Origin: a bacterium
GTDB lineage: Bacteria > Actinomycetota > Acidimicrobiia > Acidimicrobiales > CATQHL01
Assembly: GCA_026713745.1 (NCBI GenBank)
Contig: JAPONU010000095.1
Span: forward strand, 1-5,145
Length of the DNA stretch: 5,145 bases
Direction of reading: 5' to 3'
Below the pieces are notes generated by a model. The model saw nothing but the letters and a program-made list of their open reading frames with translations. It ran no database searches and was not told where the DNA came from. Shown here in pieces: positions 1 through 5,145 of this stretch (the stretch's first letter is position 1; every line of letters begins with the position of its first letter). Position numbers and translations under genes: made by a program.

Positions 1-739
1 CGAGCGCGGCGGCCAGGGCGCGGGCAGGGTCGCGGCGGCGGTCCATCGGTGTGGTGCCGGCGTGCGCCGGAAGACCGCTGAGGGTCACCGTGTACCAGCG
101 GAATCCCTGCACGCCGGTCACGACGCCGATGCGGGAACCGCTCTCCTCCAGTACGGGCCCCTGCTCGATGTGCAGTTCCAGGTAGGCGCCGAGCTGCCTG
201 CCCAATTCCGAGGTGCCCGCCCATCCCAAACGGTCGAACTCCTCGCCCACGGTCACACCGGAGCGGTCTCGCAGCGAGCGGGCGTCGCCGAGGGTGAGCG
301 CGCCGGCCCAGACCGCCGATCCCATCATCGACACCGGGAACCGGGAGCCCTCCTCGTTCGTCCAGACCGCAACCTCCAGCGGAGCGACCGTGCGCAGCGC
401 CCGGTCGTTGAGGGTCTCGAGCACCTCGAGCCCGCCGAGCACGCCGTAGACGCCGTCGAAGCGCCCGCCGGTGGGCTGGGTGTCGAGATGGCTGCCGAGC
501 ACGACAGGCGGCGCATCGGGGTCGAGGCCGGGGCGGCGCGCGAAGAGGTTCCCGACCGCGTCGGTCTCGATGGAGCAGCCGGCCCGGCGCGCCCAGCCGA
601 CGAAGAGCTCCCTGCCGGCGGCGTCGTCGTCGCTCAGCGCCTGGCGGTTGGACCCTCCCGCCGGGGTCGCCGCCACCTCGGCCATCGCCATCAGGCGTGA
701 CCAGAGCCGGTCGGTGTCCACGCTCAGCACGTCATTCAT
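1..739 (-). CDS. M20-family zinc amidohydrolase, hydantoinase/carbamoylase group (beta-ureidopropionase-like), 3' end cut by window
   Basis: This is a binuclear metal amidohydrolase that hydrolyses N-carbamoyl amino compounds to the free amine, CO2 and ammonia. Cytosolic location is inferred, as no signal peptide is seen. The 246 visible residues carry the metal-site motifs of the family: GSHLDTQPTGGRFDG (His84, Asp95), TNEEGSRF (Glu129 as likely general base, Glu130 as ligand) and LELHIEQGPVLE (His190). The start of the lid/dimerisation domain follows, with AHAGTTPMDRR (His226). The N-terminal pattern RLWSRLMAMA...GGSNRQALSDDDA, together with QPTGG, recalls N-carbamoyl-beta-alanine amidohydrolases more than allantoate or L-carbamoylase members; this is from memory of the family. 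Full-length relatives have about 410-430 residues, so roughly 40% is missing, including the last metal ligand and substrate-binding residues. The ATG at 739 is chosen because GGAGG lies 5 bases upstream. An in-frame ATG at 784 would add 15 unconserved-looking residues. It lies 120 bases after the aminotransferase on the same strand. The exact substrate is uncertain. Confidence 0.9.
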   Translation of the reverse strand, partial: MNDVLSVDTDRLWSRLMAMAEVAATPAGGSNRQALSDDDAAGRELFVGWARRAGCSIETDAVGNLFARRPGLDPDAPPVVLGSHLDTQPTGGRFDGVYGVLGGLEVLETLNDRALRTVAPLEVAVWTNEEGSRFPVSMMGSAVWAGALTLGDARSLRDRSGVTVGEEFDRLGWAGTSELGRQLGAYLELHIEQGPVLEESGSRIGVVTGVQGFRWYTVTLSGLPAHAGTTPMDRRRDPARALAAAL

Positions 740-744
740 CCTTG

Positions 745-749
745 CCTCC
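745..749 (-). promoter_or_regulatory. Ribosome binding site of the amidohydrolase gene
   Basis: GGAGG on the minus strand sits 5 bases before the ATG at 739. It decides that start over the in-frame ATG at 784, which has only a weak GGTGA upstream. Confidence 0.7.
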
Positions 750-800
750 GTCGCCCCCTGCCTGCCTGGCGGGGGTTCGGTCATCGTGTCACCGGGTCCG

Positions 801-820
801 GGCCGATCACACCTTCGGCC
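801..820 (-). repeat. Short inverted repeat in the intergenic gap
   Basis: The perfect 6-base arms GGCCGA and TCGGCC are separated by 8 bases. In transcription this gives a small GC-rich hairpin about 40 bases after the aminotransferase stop. It is not followed by a U-tract, so it is not a classic intrinsic terminator. It could be a weak or non-canonical terminator, an mRNA-stability stem, an operator half-site pair, or chance in GC-rich DNA. Confidence 0.3.
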
Positions 821-859
821 TTCAAACTTGCAGCGATCCGGTGGCCGACACTCTGGCTG

Positions 860-2245
860 TCAATGGTCCAAGCGCGCCATCGTGCCGGTCAACGCCACGC
901 GGATCGCGGTCGTGATCTCGTCGAACTGCTGCGCACCCGCGATGAGCGGCGGCGACAGTTGGATGACCGGCACCTCACCGCGGGCGGCCGCGCGGCACGT
1001 CAACCCCAACCCGTAGAGCCGCCTACTCAGAGACTTCGACACGGCATCGGCCCGGGATGCGGCCTCGGCGGGGTCACGAGCGGTTCCAATTTCCAGTTCC
1101 AGTGCCAGGAAGTACCCGTCGCCGCGCAGGTCGGCCACGATCGGCAGGTCGGTGAGGGTTGCCAGCGCGGCGCGGAACTCCGGCGAGAGTTCTCGCACCC
1201 GCCCCGGCAGATCCTCGCTCCGGAGAATGTCGAGGTTGGCCAGCGCCACGGCCGCCGCCGCGGGATGGCCGCCGAAGGTGAAGCCGTGGTTGAACTCCCG
1301 CCCGGTGGCGACGAACGGCTCGGCGAGGCGGTCGCTGATCATCACTCCGCCGAGGGGGGCGTAGCCGGACGTGAGCCCCTTGGCCATGGTGATCATGTCC
1401 GGCCGGTAGCCGAACCGGTCGGCGCCGAACATGTGACCGAGTCGCCCGAAGGCGCAGATCACCTCGTCGGAGACCAGCAGCACCCCGTGGTCGTCGCAGA
1501 TCTCACGGACTCGTTGGAAGTAACCCCCGGGCGGCACGTAGCACCCCCCGGAGTTCTGCACCGGTTCGAGGAACACGGCCGCAACCGTCGCCGGGTCCTC
1601 GCGGAGGATCACCCGCTCGATCTCCTCGGCGGCGCACAGGCACTCCCCGTCGTGGCCGCAAGCGTCCCCGGCGCGGTACTCATCGGTGTGGGCGACCTTG
1701 ACGGCACCGGGAACCAGAGGCTCGAAAGGCGCCCGGATCGACGCCAGACCCGTGATGGACAGAGCGCCGAGCGTCGTGCCGTGGTAGGCGAGGTCGCGGC
1801 TGACGACCTTGTGGCGGGTCGGCTGGCCGATGGCGGCGAAGTACTGGCGGGCCAGCTTCCACGCCGATTCGACCGCTTCGCTGCCCCCGCTGGTGAAGTA
1901 CACCCGGTTGAGGTCGCCGGGTGCGAGGGCCGCCAGCCGGGCCGCCAGTTCGACACCGGCAGGGTGGCCGTACCCCCACAGCGGGAAGTAGGCGAGCCGG
2001 GCCATCTGCTCGTAGGCCGCCTTGGCGAGTTCGGTCCGCCCGTGACCGACCTGGGTCACGAACAGGCCGGCCAACCCGTCGAGGAGGCGGTGTCCGGTGT
2101 CGTCCCACAGATAGCAGCCGTCGGCCCGCTCGATGATCGGGACAGTGCTCGGGGCGCTGAAGTGGCCCCAGAGATGGCGACCCGCAGCGCGACCCCAGTC
2201 GCTCACGGATTCCGTGCCCGCTGCGGTCATGCTGTCGGGCGCCAT
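860..2245 (-). CDS. PLP-dependent class III aminotransferase (omega-amine/polyamine- or beta-alanine-type)
   Basis: This enzyme moves an amino group from an omega-amino donor to a keto acid, probably pyruvate or 2-oxoglutarate, using pyridoxal phosphate in the cytosol. The 461-residue length is normal for the family. Visible landmarks, in order, are the N-terminal GCYLWDDTGHRLLDGLAG strand region, the phosphate-binding SGGSEA loop (119-124), AYHG (153-156), FLEPVQ (225-230), the cofactor-ring Asp260 in LLVSDEV, the Schiff-base Lys289 in ITMAKG, Thr323 in FTFGGHP, and a C-terminal Arg418 before LSPP. The SGGSEAVESAWKLARQYF stretch recalls an actinobacterial subgroup that includes M. tuberculosis Rv3329 (from memory). 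A Cys-rich insert lies at 196-204. The gene begins 20 bases after the potD stop. For the ATG at 2245 the GGAG abuts the start codon, and for the in-frame ATG at 2230 it lies 15 bases away, so the start is uncertain by 5 residues. Neighbouring transporter genes favour a polyamine substrate; the amidohydrolase allows beta-alanine. Confidence 0.93.
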   Translation of the reverse strand: MAPDSMTAAGTESVSDWGRAAGRHLWGHFSAPSTVPIIERADGCYLWDDTGHRLLDGLAGLFVTQVGHGRTELAKAAYEQMARLAYFPLWGYGHPAGVELAARLAALAPGDLNRVYFTSGGSEAVESAWKLARQYFAAIGQPTRHKVVSRDLAYHGTTLGALSITGLASIRAPFEPLVPGAVKVAHTDEYRAGDACGHDGECLCAAEEIERVILREDPATVAAVFLEPVQNSGGCYVPPGGYFQRVREICDDHGVLLVSDEVICAFGRLGHMFGADRFGYRPDMITMAKGLTSGYAPLGGVMISDRLAEPFVATGREFNHGFTFGGHPAAAAVALANLDILRSEDLPGRVRELSPEFRAALATLTDLPIVADLRGDGYFLALELEIGTARDPAEAASRADAVSKSLSRRLYGLGLTCRAAARGEVPVIQLSPPLIAGAQQFDEITTAIRVALTGTMARLDH

Positions 2246-2265
2246 CTCCGGGCTCGGCTGCTCGG

Positions 2266-3513
2266 CTACGAGCGGAACGAGGTCCACAGGCGGTCGTACA
2301 GGTCTGTGGCCTCGAGGGGGCACGTCTCGACCGGCGCCGCGTACGACAGCTGCTCCGCACTCGGCACGACCATCGGGCTGGACGCCAGGTCGTCGTCGAC
2401 GAAGGCGTCGCTGCCGACGATGGCGTTGCCGTAGGCGTTCCAGTTGGTGGCCTCGGCGATGTTCTGGGGGTCCATCATCCAGTTGATGAACACCTTGGCC
2501 TGCTCGAGGTTCGGCGCGCCGGCCGGCACGGCGAAGTTGTCCTGCCACAGCGTGAGGCCGTCGCTGGCGTAGACGTAGACCAGGTTGGGGTTCTCCAGTG
2601 AGGAGCGGTAGGCGGCGCCGTTCCACTCCATGTGGATGGAGTTCTCTCCCGAGGCCATGCGCTCGATGATCCCGTCGGAGTTGATGACCGACACAGCGGG
2701 CTTGAACGCGTCGAGGAGTTCCTCGGCGGCGGCGTAGTCGGCCGGGTCGGTGGAGCACGGCTGCGCCCCGACGGCCCGCAGCACGGCGTGGATCACCTCG
2801 ATCTGGTCGTTCATCATGCCGATGGAGCCGTCGGAGCCCTCCGGGACGGCGAAGAACTCCGCCCACGACGTCGGCGGCTCGGGCACCTGGGAGGTGTCCA
2901 CGGCCAGGCCCGTGGTCCCGTAGAGGTACGGCGCCGTATAGACCCGGCCCACGTCGAAGTACGGATCGAGGAACGCCGGATCGATGTTGGCGGCGTTCTC
3001 CAGGGCGAACGCGTCGATCGGCTGGATCAGGTCCTGGTCGATGAGCTGCGGGATGATGTAGTCCGACGGGACGATCACGTCGTAGCCCGTCGCACCTGCG
3101 GCGAGCGTGGCGAGCATCGTCTCGTTCGAGTCGTAGTTGCTCAAGTTGACGGCGATGCCGGTCTCCTCGCTGAAACGGGCGAGGAGATCCTCGGAGATGT
3201 AGTCCGTCCAGTTGTAGAGATTCAGTTCCCCGCCGATCTGCTCGGCGCCGGCATCGGTCTCGGCGGGGGATTCGGTGGGAGTGGGCGCCGGGGCCGGGTC
3301 GGTCGGCGGCGGGGTGGGCTCGGGGGCGGGTGCCGCGGTGGTGGGGGCCGGTGGTGGCGGCTGGGGCGCCGCCTCGGTGCCGTCGTCGGAGCTGCACGCC
3401 GCGCCGACCATGGCCAACACCGCCAGCCCCAGGAGGACCAGCCGGCCCGCCGGCCGGCGTCCCCCTCTGCGCCTGACGGCGGTCCCCCTCTGCGCTCTAC
3501 TTGGTCCACTCAT
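2266..3513 (-). CDS. potD: Polyamine-type ABC transporter substrate-binding lipoprotein (PotD family)
   Basis: This is the extracytoplasmic receptor that captures the substrate and delivers it to the PotB/PotC channel. Of 415 residues, 1-39 form a signal peptide (Arg-rich start, then VLLGLAVLAMVGAA) ending at Cys40, the presumed lipidation site; Gly at -3 makes the lipobox slightly unusual. Residues about 45-92 are a Pro/Ala/Thr/Glu-rich linker, and the binding domain follows from LNLYNWTDY. Residues matching the E. coli PotD spermidine site are present at near-constant offset: Trp102, Tyr105, Ser150, Tyr152, Asp236, Glu239, Trp297, Trp323, Asp325 and Tyr361; the equivalent of Gln327 is not evident. 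The acidic pair and aromatic box support a linear polyamine ligand. The ATG at 3513 is preferred over the in-frame ATG at 3549 because GGAGG lies 7 bases upstream and the signal peptide then has normal length. It overlaps the PotC end by 17 bases. Putrescine versus spermidine specificity cannot be settled here. Confidence 0.95.
   Translation of the reverse strand: MSGPSRAQRGTAVRRRGGRRPAGRLVLLGLAVLAMVGAACSSDDGTEAAPQPPPPAPTTAAPAPEPTPPPTDPAPAPTPTESPAETDAGAEQIGGELNLYNWTDYISEDLLARFSEETGIAVNLSNYDSNETMLATLAAGATGYDVIVPSDYIIPQLIDQDLIQPIDAFALENAANIDPAFLDPYFDVGRVYTAPYLYGTTGLAVDTSQVPEPPTSWAEFFAVPEGSDGSIGMMNDQIEVIHAVLRAVGAQPCSTDPADYAAAEELLDAFKPAVSVINSDGIIERMASGENSIHMEWNGAAYRSSLENPNLVYVYASDGLTLWQDNFAVPAGAPNLEQAKVFINWMMDPQNIAEATNWNAYGNAIVGSDAFVDDDLASSPMVVPSAEQLSYAAPVETCPLEATDLYDRLWTSFRS
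3238..3381 (-). repeat. Low-complexity segment coding the PotD Pro/Ala/Thr-rich linker
   Basis: The segment codes residues about 45-92 of the lipoprotein: QPPPPAPTTAAPAPEP, then further Pro-Thr and Ala-Pro runs, ending in an acidic Glu/Asp/Ala stretch. It has irregular short PAP/PTP units rather than an exact tandem repeat. It probably holds the binding domain away from the membrane or cell wall. On the plus strand it reads as a G-rich tract. Confidence 0.75.
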
Positions 3514-4357
3514 TCTGGTTCCTCCATTTCCCTGTGAGGTACGAGGCACTCAGGACTGCGACTGTCACCAGCAACAGCAGAGTGCTAACCGCATTGATCA
3601 GCGGACTTGCTCCCCTCCGGATGAGACCGAAGAGGAAGATGGGCAGTGTCGTGGACTGCGGTCCCGCGACGAATGCCGAGATCAGGTAGTCATCGAGGCT
3701 GATGATGAACGCCAGCAGCGCACCCGAGACGATGCCGGGAACCAGCAGCGGGAGAGTCACCCGGCGGAACAGCCGCACGCCTGAGGCGCCGAGGTCACTG
3801 GCCGCCTCGAACACCGCCGGGTCGAGCTCGGCGAGCCGTGCCCTGATGGGCAGCAGCGCGAACGGAACACAGAACGCGGTGTGCGCCAGGATCAGCGTGG
3901 CCATGCCGCGGTCGAGGCCGATGAGGACGAAGAACGACAGCGTCCCCACGGCGGTGACGATCTCGGGGACGAGCAGCGGCATCGACAGGAAACCGACCGC
4001 CAGCGAAGAGCCGCGCCGGAGCATCGCCACGATCCCCAGAGCGGCGAGGATCGCCAGAGCGGTGCCTCCGGCTGAGGCCGCCACGGCTACACGGAGCGAC
4101 GTCCACACCGCCTCCCGGACGTCGTTGCGGTCGAGGACCTCCCTGTACCAGGAGAAGCTGAAGCTCTCCCAGCGTGAGACGATCGACCCGCTGTTGAACG
4201 AGTAGACGATCACCACGGCGAGGGGTGCATACAGGAAGACGAACGCCAGACGGGCCGCGCCCCCGAGGCCCCGATAGCGACGGCTGTCGAACCTTGCGGT
4301 CGCGGTGCATTCACCTGCGTCGTCCGGGCGCCGCCGCGTGCGTGCCAGCGCGGTCAC
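3497..4357 (-). CDS. potC: Polyamine-type ABC transporter permease (PotC family)
   Basis: This is one of the two inner-membrane subunits that form the transport channel of the importer. Its 286 residues show about six hydrophobic segments, roughly 35-54, 86-110, 120-147, 150-171, 203-224 and 254-274. The EAA loop that docks on the ATPase is at about 184-209 (EAASDLGASGVRLFRRV, then TLPLLVPGI). The AFIISLDDYLISAFVAGP stretch and the C-terminal PINAVSTLLLL-like helix (here SPLINAVSTLLLL) are typical of PotC rather than PotB. The start is the GTG at 4357, whose GTGA overlaps the PotB stop by 4 bases; no ATG, GTG or TTG occurs in frame between it and the first membrane helix. This leaves a hydrophilic, basic N-terminal tail of about 33 residues, longer than usual. 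The 3' end overlaps potD by 17 bases. Upstream initiation signals are weak (AAGG 10 bases before), which fits translational coupling to potB. Confidence 0.95.
   Translation of the reverse strand: MTALARTRRRPDDAGECTATARFDSRRYRGLGGAARLAFVFLYAPLAVVIVYSFNSGSIVSRWESFSFSWYREVLDRNDVREAVWTSLRVAVAASAGGTALAILAALGIVAMLRRGSSLAVGFLSMPLLVPEIVTAVGTLSFFVLIGLDRGMATLILAHTAFCVPFALLPIRARLAELDPAVFEAASDLGASGVRLFRRVTLPLLVPGIVSGALLAFIISLDDYLISAFVAGPQSTTLPIFLFGLIRRGASPLINAVSTLLLLVTVAVLSASYLTGKWRNQNEWTK
3521..3525 (-). promoter_or_regulatory. Ribosome binding site of potD, inside the potC end
   Basis: GGAGG on the minus strand lies 7 bases before the ATG at 3513 and inside the last codons of potC. It fixes the potD start and suggests strong independent initiation in addition to coupling, as fits a binding protein needed in excess over its permeases. 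Confidence 0.8.
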
Positions 4358-5145
4358 GAGACCACGACCTTGGCACCGCGGGCGGCACGGCGGGCAGCGA
4401 CCAGGACGGCCGCCACCAGGACGAGCAGCAGGATCGCCAGCGCCGAGCCCAACGGCCAGTTCCTCGACGCGCCGAACTGTTGCTGGATGAGGTTCGCCAC
4501 CATCAAGGAGCGCCCGCCGCCCAGCAACTCGGGCTGCAGGAAGGCGCCGATGGCGGGGATGAAGACCAGCAGGCAGCCGGCCACCACACCCGAGCGGACC
4601 GAGGGCCAGACGATGCGCCGCAGCACGGTGCGCGGTCGCGCCCCGAGATCCAGCCCGGCCTCGGCGATCCGGTGGTCGAACCGTTCGGCGGCCGCGTAGA
4701 TCGGCAGGATCATGAACGGCAGGAACGTGTAGACCATCCCGACGAGGGTTGCGCCCCGTGTGTTCAGCATCTGCGGAGCGTCGATCCCGACCGCTCTCAG
4801 CGCCGATGCCAGTGGGCCCGTCTCGCGCAGCACGACGATCCAGGCGTAGGTGCGCACCAACATGCTGGTCCAGAACGGGATCGTGACCGCGAGTATCAGC
4901 AGAGGCTGCAGCCGGCGCGCCCGGTTGGCGATCCACACCGCCGTCGGGAACCCGACTGCCAGGGCGATGAGCATCGTCAGGGCGGCGAGGAACACCGACG
5001 ACCACATGATCTGCAGGTAGGTGGCGTCGAAGATGGTGTTGCCGCTGAAGTCCTCCGCCACGACCAGGCGCTCGTAGGCGTCGTCGGTGAGGCCGTCGCC
5101 GACGCCGACGCCGCCCGGGCCCCGGGTGCGCAGCGAGTACCAGGC
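4354..5145 (-). CDS. potB: Polyamine-type ABC transporter permease (PotB family), 5' end cut by window
   Basis: This is the second channel-forming permease subunit, pairing with the PotC-type protein encoded just after it. The frame is open to the right edge, giving 263 visible residues starting AWYSLRTRGPGG; a GTG at 5061 is in frame but should not be taken as the start, because the upstream codons (WYSLRTR, then LTDDAYERL) match the region after helix 1 of this family. The first helix and the true start lie outside. Visible hydrophobic segments are about 45-66, 81-105, 132-151, 185-202 and 232-251. The EAA loop is at about 162-190 (EAGLDLGARPRTVLRRIVWP). The motif PFWTSMLVRTYAW (90-102) is characteristic of PotB-type permeases. 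Its TGA stop overlaps the PotC GTG start. The ATPase gene of the system is not visible and may precede this gene to the right. Confidence 0.94.
   Translation of the reverse strand, partial: AWYSLRTRGPGGVGVGDGLTDDAYERLVVAEDFSGNTIFDATYLQIMWSSVFLAALTMLIALAVGFPTAVWIANRARRLQPLLILAVTIPFWTSMLVRTYAWIVVLRETGPLASALRAVGIDAPQMLNTRGATLVGMVYTFLPFMILPIYAAAERFDHRIAEAGLDLGARPRTVLRRIVWPSVRSGVVAGCLLVFIPAIGAFLQPELLGGGRSLMVANLIQQQFGASRNWPLGSALAILLLVLVAAVLVAARRAARGAKVVVS

Larger units (their letters stand above)
740..859. other. 120-base intergenic gap between aminotransferase and amidohydrolase genes
   Basis: This is the only sizeable non-coding stretch in the window; the other gene junctions overlap or are 20 bases apart. 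It holds the amidohydrolase ribosome binding site and one short inverted repeat (801-820). I see no convincing -10/-35 pair and no T-run after a hairpin in the direction of transcription. Whether it ends the upstream transcript, starts a new one, or is simply leader sequence cannot be told by eye. Confidence 0.6.

Noticed and set aside
62..700. Plus-strand open frame (212 codons) at the left end
   Set aside because: The minus strand here codes a clear M20 amidohydrolase with metal-site motifs; the plus frame has no recognisable features.
863..2434. Long plus-strand open frame (523 codons) opposite the aminotransferase
   Set aside because: The translation is low-complexity, rich in Arg/Gly/Val, with no recognisable motif; it mirrors a real gene with GC-rich third positions.
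2246..3397. In-frame upstream extension of the aminotransferase making an 845-residue protein
   Set aside because: It runs antiparallel-free but out of frame through potD, is Arg/Gly-rich with no domain, and the conserved protein begins near 2245; it is an open frame caused by high GC.
3441..3458. GC-only palindromic stretch of GCCGGC-like units
   Set aside because: It codes the Arg-Arg-Pro-Ala-Gly part of the PotD signal peptide and is explained by codon bias.
2632..3537. Plus-strand open frame (301 codons) opposite potD
   Set aside because: It has Gly-rich runs arising from the complement of the Pro-rich linker and no domain; it is a shadow of potD.
4358..5005. In-frame upstream extension of potC through potB to a 502-residue frame
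   Set aside because: The extra residues are Arg/Pro/Gly-rich and not membrane-like, while the overlapping frame codes the PotB permease; the GTG at 4357 gives a normal PotC length.
5114..5126. Two CCCGGG palindromes separated by one base
   Set aside because: They fall in the PotB coding frame (Arg-Gly-Pro-Gly-Gly loop) and are expected in GC-rich DNA; no regulatory context is seen.

Overview
The window is a single-direction block of five genes, all on the minus strand and read from right to left. Base composition is GC-rich, with G/C strongly preferred at third codon positions, so most of the opposite strand also stays open by chance. The GC bias, the GTG start, and a lipoprotein with an alanine/proline/threonine-rich linker after its lipid-anchored cysteine suggest a high-GC actinomycete-type bacterium (Actinomycetota, perhaps a lineage such as Acidimicrobiia). 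That placement is inference from style, not from a marker gene.

Layout in transcription order. (1) 5145-4354: most of an inner-membrane permease of the PotB type, with its N-terminus and first membrane helix beyond the right edge. (2) 4357-3497: the partner PotC-type permease, starting at a GTG that overlaps the PotB stop by 4 bases. (3) 3513-2266: a PotD-type solute-binding lipoprotein, overlapping the PotC end by 17 bases and preceded by a strong ribosome binding site. (4) 2245-860: a PLP-dependent class III aminotransferase, 20 bases after potD. (5) After a 120-base gap, 739-1: the N-terminal 246 residues of an M20-family zinc amidohydrolase of the hydantoinase/carbamoylase (N-carbamoyl-beta-alanine amidohydrolase-like) group, running off the left edge. 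The ATPase subunit (PotA) is not in the window and may lie to the right.

How the genes fit together. PotD, PotB and PotC are the binding protein and two membrane subunits of a polyamine-type ABC importer. PotD keeps nearly every residue that contacts spermidine in E. coli PotD, so a linear di- or polyamine is the likely substrate. The aminotransferase would remove an amino group from an omega-amine such as putrescine or a related amine, or from beta-alanine. The amidohydrolase would release an amino compound plus ammonia and CO2 from an N-carbamoyl compound, and its N-terminal half resembles beta-ureidopropionases. The set looks like a nitrogen/carbon scavenging operon that may join polyamine uptake and transamination to ureido-compound (pyrimidine- or agmatine-derived) breakdown. 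The last link is inference, and the 120-base gap leaves open whether the amidohydrolase belongs to the same transcript. There are no RNA genes, mobile elements, CRISPR arrays or gene-free stretches over 300 bases.
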